DNA of 64,000 bases, taken from positions 2,418,001-2,482,000 of the forward strand of contig JASSUI010000001.1 of the NCBI GenBank assembly GCA_031963415.1. The letters are read 5' to 3'. Below the pieces are notes generated by a model. It made no database searches, was not told the DNA's origin, and was given only the letters and a program-made list of their open reading frames with translations. A program made the position numbers and the translations under genes. The stretch is from JASSUD01 sp031963415 (lineage in GTDB: Bacteria > Pseudomonadota > Gammaproteobacteria > Burkholderiales > Burkholderiaceae). Within the stretch, counting starts at the first letter, position 1, and the number at the start of each line of letters is the position of its first letter. Of the stretch, positions 51,474 through 59,885 are shown one piece after another.

Positions 51474-53170
51474 TAAAACTCCATAAAGCCGTGGTTATCG
51501 GCACCTGCTAACGGTTCATGATCGAGTGCATGCAAACACGCCCACGCTAAATCAGCATGGCCGGTGATTTCGTTACGTTGAGATTGATACGTGACTTGCC
51601 TACCGCTTGCGGTTAAGGTTTGGCGAATGCTCATCAACGCTTGGGCTAAATCTGTCCAGCTGGCATCAAAGGCTAATCGCCCACGGCGGATAACCGCTTG
51701 CCCTTTGAGCACTAAGCGGTTTTTGACTTCAGGTGAATAGTGAATGCCTGTGACAGCGGGAAAAAAACGCTTAACTAATTGAAAGACGCCTTGCCCCATG
51801 CCAGTCGTGTCAATGCCGATATACGTGACGTGATAACGCTCAGTAATTTTTTTTATTTGCTCGGCTTGCGCTTCAAAGTCTAGATGCCGCCATTGATATT
51901 TCTCCAATACACGGAAACGGTCATGATTTGGGGTAGGCGGTGCAATCACGACGCACCCCGCTGCATCCCGGGATAATGAGGGGTCGTAGCCAATCCACAC
52001 CGGCGCATGGCCTAAGGGTCGCGGCGCAAGTGGCTTAAAGTCTTCCCATTCCACCCACGCATCCACCATGCAACGCTGACATTCAGCTAGCGTAAAAACG
52101 GAAGCGGTATCGTCAATAAATTGGCACATCAGCAGATTTTGATAATCCTCGGGGCTATATTCATTTTTGAGTTGCGCCAGATCGAATAAATGACAGCCGC
52201 TATTTATTGCATCTTCCACCGTCACCATTTGCCGCCATTGCTGATCTAGGCAGAGTTTCCCTTCCTTTAAGGCTGCATAGCTGGTGTCAACTTTAATCGG
52301 CTCTTCTGTTTTTCTGCCACGGTTAAAGTGTTCCCCACTCCAGAAGGGGTAAGCCTCATGAGTGAGGCTCGAAGGTGTCGAGAAATACGTCTTTCGCCAT
52401 TTCGCGTGCATTGCCATGCCGGAGGCGACTTTGTTTAACGTTGTAAATTGCGGTGTCCAAAAGTACTCATCAAAGTAAAAGTTCCCGTGATAGCTTTGTG
52501 CGGTGCGTGCATTCGTACTGAGAAAATAAAGCGTTGCGTGATTCGCTAATACAATCGGTTCGCCTCGTAGCTCAACACCTACCACGTCTTGAACAAATTG
52601 CACCACGTATTGTCTAAAGATTTGCGCTTGTGCTTTACTCGCGGATAAGAAGATTTGATTGCGGCCTGTTTCTAACGCATCAATCAGTGCCTCTCGAGCG
52701 AAATACCACGTTGCGCCAATCTGACGAGATTTCAATAAATTGCGGGTGCGTTGATAGCCGTTTTGATACCAGCGCTTCTGATAATCGAATAGCGAATCAA
52801 TAAACGCCTCTTGTAGTTTTTTTTGTTGCTCATCGCTTAACGCATTACGCGGAAGTTTTTTAACGGCTTGTGTTTTAGTGCTGTCTGTTGCGCTGTGACT
52901 TAAACGTTCAATTTGACGCGCCAATAAATCAATTTCTTTAAAGTCTTTGCCTGCTTTCTCTTCTCGAGCAATCAATTCCGTTAAGCGATCTTCCAGACTT
53001 GCTACGACTCGTTCAGCGCCACTCAGTCTCTCCCATTGCTCTCGCCGCTTCCACGCAGCAACGGTTGCGTATTTCTTCCCGAGATGACGAGCAATCGCCG
53101 CAAGCGTCCACCCTTGCTCATAAAGGCGGCGTGCTAAACAACGAGAATCCGATAGGAAAGAATCAGTCAT
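51470..53170 (-). CDS. P2-like terminase large subunit (gpP)
   Basis: A 566-residue DNA-packaging ATPase. An N-terminal helix-turn-helix (RRLYEQGWTLAAIARHLGKKYATVAAWKRRE) precedes the ATPase domain (RTRNLLKSRQIGATWYFAREALIDAL as the Walker-A-like segment; FYFDEYFW as Walker B). The nuclease domain follows (IGYDPSLSRDAAGCVVIAP, YIGIDTTGMGQGVFQLV). Divergent from the scaffold gene, as in P2. Confidence 0.95.
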   Translation of the reverse strand: MTDSFLSDSRCLARRLYEQGWTLAAIARHLGKKYATVAAWKRREQWERLSGAERVVASLEDRLTELIAREEKAGKDFKEIDLLARQIERLSHSATDSTKTQAVKKLPRNALSDEQQKKLQEAFIDSLFDYQKRWYQNGYQRTRNLLKSRQIGATWYFAREALIDALETGRNQIFLSASKAQAQIFRQYVVQFVQDVVGVELRGEPIVLANHATLYFLSTNARTAQSYHGNFYFDEYFWTPQFTTLNKVASGMAMHAKWRKTYFSTPSSLTHEAYPFWSGEHFNRGRKTEEPIKVDTSYAALKEGKLCLDQQWRQMVTVEDAINSGCHLFDLAQLKNEYSPEDYQNLLMCQFIDDTASVFTLAECQRCMVDAWVEWEDFKPLAPRPLGHAPVWIGYDPSLSRDAAGCVVIAPPTPNHDRFRVLEKYQWRHLDFEAQAEQIKKITERYHVTYIGIDTTGMGQGVFQLVKRFFPAVTGIHYSPEVKNRLVLKGQAVIRRGRLAFDASWTDLAQALMSIRQTLTASGRQVTYQSQRNEITGHADLAWACLHALDHEPLAGADNHGFMEFY

Positions 53171-53210
53171 AGCGCTTACCGTACTGATGCTTTTTTGCTT
53201 GTGCGAGACC

Positions 53211-53243
53211 TTAAATATGTACTCACAGCGAATACATATTTAA
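53211..53243. promoter_or_regulatory. Dyad between divergent P and O genes, possible Ogr-type activator site
   Basis: A perfect 11-bp inverted repeat TTAAATATGTA ... TACATATTTAA with an 11-nt centre sits in the 136-nt region between the two divergent late genes. It contains TGT-N13-ACA, close to the TGT-N12-ACA dyads bound by P2 Ogr upstream of PP and PO. No ogr gene is visible in the window, so control may be lost. Confidence 0.4.
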
Positions 53244-53306
53244 ACGCTTGAAAGCCTCACACAAACCGCCCACGATGTGTCATCACTCACTGTTTACGGA
53301 TAGAGC

Positions 53307-54107
53307 ATGGGTTCTTCTCATAAATTCTTTCGTGTGGCGACTGAAGGCGCAACGGTAGACGGACGCACCATTAAGCGAGCCTGGCTTGAACAGATGGCGC
53401 AGTACTATAACCCCCAACTGTATAGCGCTCGCGTCTTTATCGAACATATCCGCGGTATGGTGCCCGATGGCCCCTTTAAAGCCTATGGCGATGTGCTTGC
53501 GCTTAAAACGCAAGAAAGGCCAGACGGCAAATTAACGTTGCTCGCGCAAATTGAACCGACACCTGAACTCGTCGATCTCATTAAAGCCAAACAAAAGATT
53601 TATACGAGTGTCGAAATTAATCCTGATTTTGCTGATACCAAAGCCGCGTATTTAGTGGGCTTAGGCATTACCGATAGCCCCGCAAGCTTAGGCACAGAAC
53701 GCTTATCGTTCACTCGGCAGCCTGCGTCCGCCCACATTTTTTCTGAGGCAGTAGAAATGACTAATGAAGAAGATGAATCAGAAATGCCTTCGATGCTCTC
53801 GAAAGTAAAAACCTTATTGGGCTTATCGAAATCTCAGATAGCACAAGATGATCAAAAATGGCGCGATGATCTAAATGAAGCGCTAGAAACGCTGGCGCGT
53901 CATAGTCGAGAGCAGCTTGACGCTTTCGCCCGCTATCAATCGCGTGTAGACGCACTCGACGCACAGGTAAGAGAGTTGGCGACTCGCCAAGCCCAAGACC
54001 AAACCGCCTTTCATGCGCTGAAGCAACAACTTGAATTGACGAGCGACCTCACCCCACCACGGCCTATTGCGACAGGTTCCAGCGCCGTTATGTTGACTGA
54101 TTGCTAG
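53307..54107 (+). CDS. P2-like capsid scaffolding protein/protease (gpO)
   Basis: 266 residues. The N-terminal serine-protease-like half (KFFRVATEGATVDGRTIKRAWLEQMAQYYNP, ARVFIEHIRG, YTSVEINPDF, GLGITDSPASLGTERL) processes capsid proteins. The C-terminal half is the helical scaffold. Order O-N-M-L is conserved, with a short spacer before N. Confidence 0.93.
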   Translation: MGSSHKFFRVATEGATVDGRTIKRAWLEQMAQYYNPQLYSARVFIEHIRGMVPDGPFKAYGDVLALKTQERPDGKLTLLAQIEPTPELVDLIKAKQKIYTSVEINPDFADTKAAYLVGLGITDSPASLGTERLSFTRQPASAHIFSEAVEMTNEEDESEMPSMLSKVKTLLGLSKSQIAQDDQKWRDDLNEALETLARHSREQLDAFARYQSRVDALDAQVRELATRQAQDQTAFHALKQQLELTSDLTPPRPIATGSSAVMLTDC

Positions 54108-54119
54108 AAGGAAGACGCG

Positions 54120-55151
54120 ATGCGTAATCAAACCCGCCAACGCTTTAACGGCTATTTAGACCATATCGCCACCCTAAACGGCGTGAGCGACGCCACGCAA
54201 AAATTTAACGTTTCCCCGAGTGTTCAACAGACGCTAGAGACCCATATCCAAGAGTCCAGCGCTTTTCTATCCCGTATTAATGTGATCGGCGTCAGAGAGC
54301 AAGAAGGCGAAAAGTTAGGGCTAGGCGTTGGCTCTCCGATTGCAAGCACAACCGATACCTATAGCCAAGAGCGTCAAACGGTTGACCCGATTTATTTAGA
54401 CGGTCAACGCTACCGGGCCGAACAAACGAATTTTGATACACATATTAAGTATGCATTACTCGATATGTGGGCGGGCTTTACCGATTTCCAAGCACGTATC
54501 CGAAATACGACGCTAAGACGGCAAGCGCTCGACCGTATTATGATCGGATTTAATGGCGTGCACCGCGCCAGCACATCAGATAGAGTCAGAAATGATTTAT
54601 TACAAGATGTGAATATCGGCTGGCTACAACAGTACCGTAATCATGCGCCAGAGCGGGTCTTAAAGGAGAGTCAACGAGGCGGCCCAATCGTGATTGGCAA
54701 AGATGGCGACTATGCCAATTTAGACGCCTTAGTGTTTGATGCCGTGAATCACCTCATCGACCCGTGGTTTCAAGAAGATACGGAACTGGTAGTGATTTGT
54801 GGGCGTAAGCTGTTACACGATAAATATTTCCCTATCCTGAATAAAGAACATCGACCAACTGATACGTTAGCGGCTGATGTCATCTTGGGTCAAAAGAGAA
54901 TTGGCCATTTGCCTGTGATACGGGTGCCGCATTTCCCGAATAACAGCTTACTCATTACCCGCTTAGATAATTTATCGCTGTATTGGCAGCTAGGCGGACG
55001 ACGACGCACGATTGTCGATAATGCCAAACGCGATCAAATCGAAATCTACGAATCAACGAATGATGCGTACGTGATCGAAAACTTTGGCGCCGGATGCTTA
55101 ATCGATAACATCGATGAGGGAAAGGTATTTCCCGATCAAGACGAGGCTTAA
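54120..55151 (+). CDS. P2-like major capsid protein (gpN)
   Basis: A 343-residue HK97-fold capsid precursor. N-terminal RQRFNGYLDHIATLNGV followed by FNVSPSVQQTLETHIQESSAFLSRINVI matches P2 N. Also VDPIYLDGQRYRAEQTNFDTHIKYALLDMWAGF and the C-terminal NDAYVIENFGAGCLIDNI. It abuts gene M without a gap. Confidence 0.95.
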   Translation: MRNQTRQRFNGYLDHIATLNGVSDATQKFNVSPSVQQTLETHIQESSAFLSRINVIGVREQEGEKLGLGVGSPIASTTDTYSQERQTVDPIYLDGQRYRAEQTNFDTHIKYALLDMWAGFTDFQARIRNTTLRRQALDRIMIGFNGVHRASTSDRVRNDLLQDVNIGWLQQYRNHAPERVLKESQRGGPIVIGKDGDYANLDALVFDAVNHLIDPWFQEDTELVVICGRKLLHDKYFPILNKEHRPTDTLAADVILGQKRIGHLPVIRVPHFPNNSLLITRLDNLSLYWQLGGRRRTIVDNAKRDQIEIYESTNDAYVIENFGAGCLIDNIDEGKVFPDQDEA

Positions 55152-55817
55152 ATGAAAAGCCCAGCTCAATATCATCTTGAACGGATGCAAGCCCAAACAG
55201 CGGCCACCGGACAAACCCGAGCCGATGTCAGCCACTATGCATTAATGCTGGCTAAGCTTGCAACAGATCGTCAGCGGCTGAAAGGCATTCAATCTCTGAC
55301 GCGCAAAATCGACGTTAAGCGCGAGCTATTACCTGAGTATGAAGCTTATGTGACAGGCGCATTAGAAAGTGCTCAAGGTGTGCAAGATGATGTGTTAACG
55401 ACAGTGATGGTGTGGCGCATTGATATAGGCAATTATGCAGGCGCATTGACGATTGCCGCTTACGCGCTGAAACATGGCCTAACGTTACCTAATCAATACG
55501 AGCGTACGCTCGTCACCTTCGTTACTGAGCAAATTGCCGAAGCCGCGTTAACGGTCGGTGAATCTTTTGATCTGGCACTATTAACCGAACTTAATATGCT
55601 CACTGAACAGCACGATATGCCCGACCCTGTGCGCGCGAAGCTTCATAAGGCGTTAGGTATCGTGCTGCAAGCGAATCAACCCGATCAAGCACTACCCCAT
55701 TACCGCCGAGCATTTGAGTTGGCGCCCCGTTGCGGCGTGAAAAAAGACATCGAGCGATTAGAGCGGCAGTTAACAGTTTCCACCCCACCGAGCGGCGCAG
55801 AGAACACCACCGTGTGA
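55152..55817 (+). CDS. P2-like terminase small/endonuclease subunit (gpM)
   Basis: 221 residues. Family segments KRELLPEYEAYVTGALESAQGVQDDVLTTVMVWRIDIGNYAGALTIAAYALKHGL and MPDPVRAKLHKALGI agree with P2 M, which cuts cos with gpP. It lacks the basic Pro/Lys-rich tail of P2 M. The start is the base after the capsid stop. Confidence 0.93.
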   Translation: MKSPAQYHLERMQAQTAATGQTRADVSHYALMLAKLATDRQRLKGIQSLTRKIDVKRELLPEYEAYVTGALESAQGVQDDVLTTVMVWRIDIGNYAGALTIAAYALKHGLTLPNQYERTLVTFVTEQIAEAALTVGESFDLALLTELNMLTEQHDMPDPVRAKLHKALGIVLQANQPDQALPHYRRAFELAPRCGVKKDIERLERQLTVSTPPSGAENTTV

Positions 55818-55863
55818 ACGCGATGGCGCTTCTCTGCTCACCGCTCTTTTTTATTGGCCCACG

Positions 55864-56325
55864 ATGGACTTTATCGCAACCGCCCCCGCTGAGTCTGTTA
55901 CGACAATGAAGAATGATGGCTGGTTCCCTGATATCGATTTACCTCATTGTCGCGCAACGATGCGACTCGATGGCACCATAACTGAGCAACGGTTAATCGA
56001 TGCGGTGACAGCAGCCATAGCGAGTGTGAATACCGAATTGGGCGACTGGCAAAGCGAGCAACAGCAAGCGGGATATGCAGATTTATCGGCAGTGCCTGCC
56101 GCACAAGTGAATGGCGAGAGCATACGAATGATTGCTTACCGTCGCGCTATTTATCACTTCGTCAAAGCGGATTTGATTGAACAGTATCGAAATTTTGATA
56201 CGACGCATGCAGGGATGCAGCAGGCAGAAACAGGAGAAACAACGATAGACAACGACCGCCGAACAGCCCGTTGGGCGATACGCGATATTCAAAATATGTC
56301 ACATGCCACCGTGGAGCTCATTTGA
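55864..56325 (+). CDS. P2-like head completion protein (gpL)
   Basis: 153 residues. NDGWFPDIDLPHCRATMRLDGTITEQRLIDAVTAAI and NTELGDWQSEQQQAGYADLSAVP match gpL. The family adds the head completion collar after packaging. The stop overlaps the tail X start (TGATG). Confidence 0.92.
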   Translation: MDFIATAPAESVTTMKNDGWFPDIDLPHCRATMRLDGTITEQRLIDAVTAAIASVNTELGDWQSEQQQAGYADLSAVPAAQVNGESIRMIAYRRAIYHFVKADLIEQYRNFDTTHAGMQQAETGETTIDNDRRTARWAIRDIQNMSHATVELI

Positions 56326-56528
56326 TGTGGGTCATTGCGCAACAAGGAGAAACGCTTGATGCGCTTTGCTATCGCGTGAAGCATCGCACCGCGCAGTTAG
56401 TCGAAGCGACACTTGAGGCGAATTCAAGCTTAGCCGAATACGGCGCGATCTTACCGCACGGCCTCAAGGTGAATTTGCCCGATCTCTCCCCTAAACCCGT
56501 GCGCCGCACGCTTCAATTATGGGATTAA
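56325..56528 (+). CDS. P2-like tail protein X
   Basis: 67 residues from ATG 56325, overlapping the L stop. MWVIAQQGETLDALCYRVKHRT and YGAILPHGLKVNLPDL show the short LysM-like phage tail X fold. It sits 5 nt before the holin gene. Confidence 0.9.
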   Translation: MWVIAQQGETLDALCYRVKHRTAQLVEATLEANSSLAEYGAILPHGLKVNLPDLSPKPVRRTLQLWD

Positions 56529-56533
56529 TTTGT

Positions 56534-56908
56534 ATGGCTGAGCCTATCTCGACGTCATTTGCCACCACCTCGACCGCTGCCGTTACCGCTGTTTCTTTAT
56601 GTCCAGGTATTGACGCAAGTACGGTTATTGGTGCGTTTGCGGGTGCGGTGGTGTTTGTTATGGCCTCAACGCATTTATCTCTTATTAAACGCGCTGCGTT
56701 TTTTATCGTCTCCATGATCAATGGCTGCTTATGCGCCACGACCGTAGCGGATGCGTTGGAATCGATATTACTCACCCATATTAACGTCTCACCGAGTGTG
56801 GGGGCGCTGATTGGCGCGGCGGTGAGTGTGAAGCTTTTACTCTGGCTCATTTCATGGACTGACCATTTGGACACCTGGTTAGCACGTTTCAAGCGGGATA
56901 AATCATGA
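56534..56908 (+). CDS. Phage holin
   Basis: 124 residues from ATG 56534. Three hydrophobic segments (about 27-47, 53-72 and 92-112) with short polar ends match holins placed between X and the endolysin in Burkholderia P2-like phages. It would release the endolysin by opening the inner membrane. The stop overlaps the endolysin start by 4 nt. Confidence 0.82.
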   Translation: MAEPISTSFATTSTAAVTAVSLCPGIDASTVIGAFAGAVVFVMASTHLSLIKRAAFFIVSMINGCLCATTVADALESILLTHINVSPSVGALIGAAVSVKLLLWLISWTDHLDTWLARFKRDKS

Positions 56909-57495
56909 GCTTGTGCTTAACTGACGCGGATTACCAGCGGGCAGCCTTTAACCTTCATTTGCCGCTAGCCGTCGTGCGAGCAGTGGCCGAAGTGGAATCA
57001 CAGGGACAAGGGTTTTTAGCCGATGGTCGGCCAGTGATTTTGTTTGAGCGGCATTGCTTTTATAAGCAATTAAAGCAATACGGTTTAGATGTGGCTCAGT
57101 GTGCACAGGATTACTCACATATCGTCAATGCCTCCCCTGGCGGTTATCAAGGTGGCGTCATGGAATATGAACGCTTAGCAATGGCGCAGCAAATACATGA
57201 AGCCGCCGCCTATGAAGCAACCAGCTGGGGAATATTTCAGATCATGGGCTGGCATTGGCGAGCATTGGGTTATGCCAGCATTGATAGCTTTGTGCAGTGC
57301 ATGCACCGCAGTGCAAGTGATCAATTAATGGCCTTTATTCGTTATTTGAAGTCTCAGCCGACTTTAATTAAAGCGCTACAAACGCAACAGTGGGCGCAGT
57401 TTGCGAAGGGGTATAACGGACTCGATTATGCTCGTCATGCTTACGATATTAAATTAGCGCAAGCGTGGGAAAAATACGCGCATGTGGCTGCATAA
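56905..57495 (+). CDS. Endolysin, N-acetylmuramidase (DUF3380) family
   Basis: 196 residues. VRAVAEVESQGQGFLADGRPVILFERHCFY contains the catalytic Glu region, followed by EATSWGIFQIMGWHWRALGY and AKGYNGLDYARHAYDIKLAQAWEKY. This is the muramidase domain without the peptidoglycan-binding domain that many relatives carry at the N-terminus. No signal peptide, so it depends on the holin. Confidence 0.9.
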   Translation: MSLCLTDADYQRAAFNLHLPLAVVRAVAEVESQGQGFLADGRPVILFERHCFYKQLKQYGLDVAQCAQDYSHIVNASPGGYQGGVMEYERLAMAQQIHEAAAYEATSWGIFQIMGWHWRALGYASIDSFVQCMHRSASDQLMAFIRYLKSQPTLIKALQTQQWAQFAKGYNGLDYARHAYDIKLAQAWEKYAHVAA

Positions 57496-57502
57496 ATAAA
57501 CG

Positions 57503-57922
57503 ATGTTCAATATTCCCTCCCGCTTTATCTTGGTAGCTTTTCTGCTCAGTGCATTAGGGAGTGTGATCACCCTTCAAAACCTCAAGATCAAGTCACTACG
57601 TTTAGAACGAGATGCAGCGCAGCAAAACAAGGTCGAAAAAGAGTCGCTTATCCGCGCCCTCCACCAGCAAGCCCACGTGCAAGAAGTGGCACAACTGGCG
57701 TTGCAACAACAGATATCACAGATTCGCCAGCGTCATATTCAACAAGAAGCCACGATTAGGCGCATGCATGAAATGCAAAATACTATGCACCACTGGGCTA
57801 ATACTCGGCTGCCTAAACCTATTATCCGCTTGCGCGAGCACGACGCTTTCACCGGCACCCGTGCTTATCTTCAACACTTGCCCGAGAGTGGCCCCGTGCA
57901 CGCTCCCCGCGAGCGCTCCTAA
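57503..57922 (+). CDS. Inner-membrane spanin (Rz/LysB-like)
   Basis: 139 residues. One N-terminal membrane helix (FILVAFLLSALGSVITL) is followed by a long periplasmic coiled coil, as in i-spanins. The outer spanin gene begins inside it in another frame. Confidence 0.85.
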   Translation: MFNIPSRFILVAFLLSALGSVITLQNLKIKSLRLERDAAQQNKVEKESLIRALHQQAHVQEVAQLALQQQISQIRQRHIQQEATIRRMHEMQNTMHHWANTRLPKPIIRLREHDAFTGTRAYLQHLPESGPVHAPRERS

Positions 57923-58037
57923 AACAAACGGGGAACTTCATCTTGCGTTAGAAGCGGCTGAAGCCGCATGGGCTGAATGTGCGGCGCAAGTTGAGATGAT
58001 TGCCACTTGCCAACAGCACAACCACGAAAATGATTAA
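57768..58037 (+). CDS. Outer-membrane spanin lipoprotein (Rz1/LysC-like)
   Basis: 89 residues from ATG 57768. A lipoprotein signal (MKCKILCTTGLILGCLNLLSAC) ends at Cys22-like lipobox LLSAC, followed by a Pro/Ser/Thr-rich segment. It begins within the Rz gene (+1 frame) and extends 115 nt beyond it, the classic overlapped Rz/Rz1 arrangement. Confidence 0.85.
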   Translation: MKCKILCTTGLILGCLNLLSACASTTLSPAPVLIFNTCPRVAPCTLPASAPKTNGELHLALEAAEAAWAECAAQVEMIATCQQHNHEND

Positions 58038-58443
58038 GCCAACGAGTGTACGCATTGCGTTGACCGAAGCGCTCCCCCATTTAAAGCATGAACCAGACAA
58101 GCTGTTAATTTTTATTGATCAAGGGCAAATTGTTGCAACAGGCGCATCCTCTTTATCTTTTGAATACCGCTATCAACTCAATGTGATTTTGACTGATTAC
58201 GCGGGGTGTGCGGATACCGTCATCGTTGCGCTACTCGCTTGGGTCAAGCGGCATCAATCTGAATTACTCAATACACCAGGGCAACCAAGCTTGTCCTTTG
58301 AGGCTGATCATTTAAATCATACGAGCTGCGATTTATCGATCACGCTAGCGTTAATGGAAAGAGTGATTGTTAAACAGAGTAAAGACGGCCCACCTCATAT
58401 TGAACATGCCGATGAACCATTACCAGACTGTGAGGAGGCATGA
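58030..58443 (+). CDS. P2-like tail completion protein R
   Basis: 137 residues from ATG 58030, overlapping the Rz1 stop by 8 nt. KPTSVRIALTEALPHLKHEPDKLLIFIDQGQIVATGASSLSFEYRYQLNVILTDYAG is characteristic of gpR. It is needed for joining the tail to the head. The stop overlaps the S start. Confidence 0.9.
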   Translation: MIKPTSVRIALTEALPHLKHEPDKLLIFIDQGQIVATGASSLSFEYRYQLNVILTDYAGCADTVIVALLAWVKRHQSELLNTPGQPSLSFEADHLNHTSCDLSITLALMERVIVKQSKDGPPHIEHADEPLPDCEEA

Positions 58444-58913
58444 ACGAGTCTTTAGAAAGGTTGGAGTCGTGGGCTGCAACGTTACTCAATCAGCTACAAC
58501 CCACCAAACGACATCGCCTTATCCGAGAAATTGCCCAAGCCTTGCGCCGCTCCCAACAACAACGGATTGCCGCACAACATAATCCCGATGGCAGCGCTTT
58601 TACGCCCCGTAAACCGCGCAGGCGACCTAAAGCCAAGCATCTACGAGACAAAGCAAGCCGAATCCGACGCAAAGCGATGTTTATTAAATTAAAGACAGCG
58701 CGTTTTTTAAAAGTCGAGAGTAGTGCACAAGATTTAACCATAGGCTTTACAGCTCGGGCCGTTCGATTAGCGCAGGTGCATCAATACGGCAAAATCGATC
58801 AAGTGGCCCCAGGCGGGCCACGTTATCGTTATCCGGCACGAGTGTTACTGGGTTTAATGCAGGAAGAAAAAGTAATGATTCGAGATAGGGTCTTAGCATA
58901 TTTGCTAAGTTAA
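58440..58913 (+). CDS. P2-like tail completion protein S
   Basis: 157 residues. RLIREIAQALRRSQQQRIAAQHNPDGSAFTPRKP and VRLAQVHQYGKIDQVAPGG match phage virion morphogenesis protein S. Basic throughout. In P2 the next gene is V (baseplate); here the phage genes stop after S. Confidence 0.92.
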   Translation: MNESLERLESWAATLLNQLQPTKRHRLIREIAQALRRSQQQRIAAQHNPDGSAFTPRKPRRRPKAKHLRDKASRIRRKAMFIKLKTARFLKVESSAQDLTIGFTARAVRLAQVHQYGKIDQVAPGGPRYRYPARVLLGLMQEEKVMIRDRVLAYLLS

Positions 58914-58936
58914 TGGCAAAAGCGAGTTTTATTTAG

Positions 58937-59206
58937 CTAGATACGACTGAAATAGAACAGGGTATACGCATAATTCGCTATGTCTTTTTGTGAATAACGC
59001 GGCTTGCTTTTTAGCCTTTTTAAAACTTCATCGGTGCAAAGTATCGCAACATCATCTCTCGTCAACACAGCCCCATCGTTGAGCGCTTCTTGTACTGCTT
59101 GCGCCACATAGCCAAGTGATTCACGTAGTGAATGGTCAAGTGCGAGAAGACATCCCCGATTAATCATCTCGCGTGCTTGGCTATATTCAGTTCCTATTTC
59201 ATTCAA
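58937..59206 (-). CDS. Uncharacterised 89-residue protein
   Basis: No family recognised. Mostly helical and polar, no signal or membrane segment. It lies at the point where the prophage is cut off and just before an IS3-type remnant, on the opposite strand. It could be a moron or host gene fragment. Confidence 0.35.
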   Translation of the reverse strand: MNEIGTEYSQAREMINRGCLLALDHSLRESLGYVAQAVQEALNDGAVLTRDDVAILCTDEVLKRLKSKPRYSQKDIANYAYTLFYFSRI

Positions 59207-59236
59207 CCGTTCGATACATACAGGGCTTTTGATGTG

Positions 59237-59276
59237 CCCCCAGAAAGTTAGACGTTACATTTTAAATTTCTGGGGG
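59237..59276 (+). promoter_or_regulatory. Hairpin over the transposase ribosome binding site
   Basis: A perfect 10-bp stem CCCCCAGAAA / TTTCTGGGGG with a 20-nt loop. The GGGGG of the 3' arm is the only ribosome-binding-like sequence before ATG 59282. Transcripts entering from outside would fold this stem and hide the site, the known way IS elements avoid activation by read-through. Confidence 0.5.
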
Positions 59277-59281
59277 TTTTC

Positions 59282-59740
59282 ATGGCAAAGTACACGGAAC
59301 AGTTCAAATTATCTGTAATTGAAGATTATTTATCTGGTACAAAGGTTTATCAAGAAATAGCGAAAGCATACGGTTTAGATCGTAGTATGGTGCGCAGGTG
59401 GATAGCTACCTACAAAATACATAGCGTAGCCAGCCTTCAAAAGAAATATAGGCATTACAGCGTAAAGTTTAAGCTTGGAGCTCTCAAGCATATGCGGGAA
59501 CATTCGCTGTCACATCGAGAGACAGCAGCTCACTTTGATATTCGCAGTATCGGTAATAACGCTGCGATGGAAAGCTTCTTTGGCACCTTAAAATCAGAGT
59601 TTTTTTACTTGAAGTCATTTCGCGATGTTGACGAGTTGCAAGCGGGACTAAGCCAATATATTCATTACTACAATCATGATCGCATTAAACTCAAATTAGG
59701 CGGTTTAAGTCCTGTTCAATACCGAATTCAAACTGCTTAG
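59282..59740 (+). CDS. Truncated IS3-family transposase, OrfA-OrfB in-frame deletion
   Basis: 152 residues. Residues 1-88 are the helix-turn-helix OrfA of the IS150 group (YTEQFKLSVIEDYLSG...GLDRSMVRRWIATYK, then a second similar motif YSVKFKLGALKHMREHSLSHRETAAHF). From about 90 it switches to the end of the rve integrase core (NNAAMESFFGTLKSEFFYLKSFRDVDELQAGLSQYIHYYNHDRIKLKLGGLSPVQY). The first two catalytic acidic residues are deleted, so it is inactive. It still could bind its ends. Confidence 0.82.
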   Translation: MAKYTEQFKLSVIEDYLSGTKVYQEIAKAYGLDRSMVRRWIATYKIHSVASLQKKYRHYSVKFKLGALKHMREHSLSHRETAAHFDIRSIGNNAAMESFFGTLKSEFFYLKSFRDVDELQAGLSQYIHYYNHDRIKLKLGGLSPVQYRIQTA

Positions 59741-59885
59741 CGTTTACTTCTCATATCTAATTCTGGGCACTTCACAATAAAAGGCATACACCACTGCTCC
59801 GTTATTCATTTCTGATTGAGCTTGCAGCGTATAAAATACTGCACCATTACACTTCTATTTCAGCAATTTACTACCCTTTTTGGTC

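Larger units (their letters stand above)
49503..58913. mobile_element. Partial P2-like prophage
   Basis: The P2 gene order is preserved: Q and P on the minus strand; O, N, M, L, X, holin, endolysin, Rz, Rz1, R and S on the plus strand. Missing are the integrase, immunity and replication genes (unless decayed in 49.5-50.3 kb) and everything after S (V, W, J, I, tail sheath FI, tube FII, tape measure T, Ogr). A tRNA-Asn 3' fragment at 49503-49550 marks the likely attachment side. So this is a truncated, non-productive prophage, though head and lysis genes have no visible frameshifts. Confidence 0.88.
59230..59774 (+). mobile_element. Internally deleted IS3/IS150-type element
   Basis: Left end TGATGTGCCCCCAGAAAGTTAG and right end (complement of 59759-59774, TGAAGTGCCCAGAATTAG) resemble the inverted repeats of IS150-group elements. 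Total about 545 bp, less than half of a full element. One ORF remains, joining the start of OrfA to the end of OrfB. It can only move if a complete relative supplies transposase. Confidence 0.7.

Noticed and set aside
57612..57767. Longer N-terminus for the Rz1-like lipoprotein
   Set aside because: The extra 52 residues are out-of-frame Rz sequence. The lipoprotein signal starts cleanly at ATG 57768.
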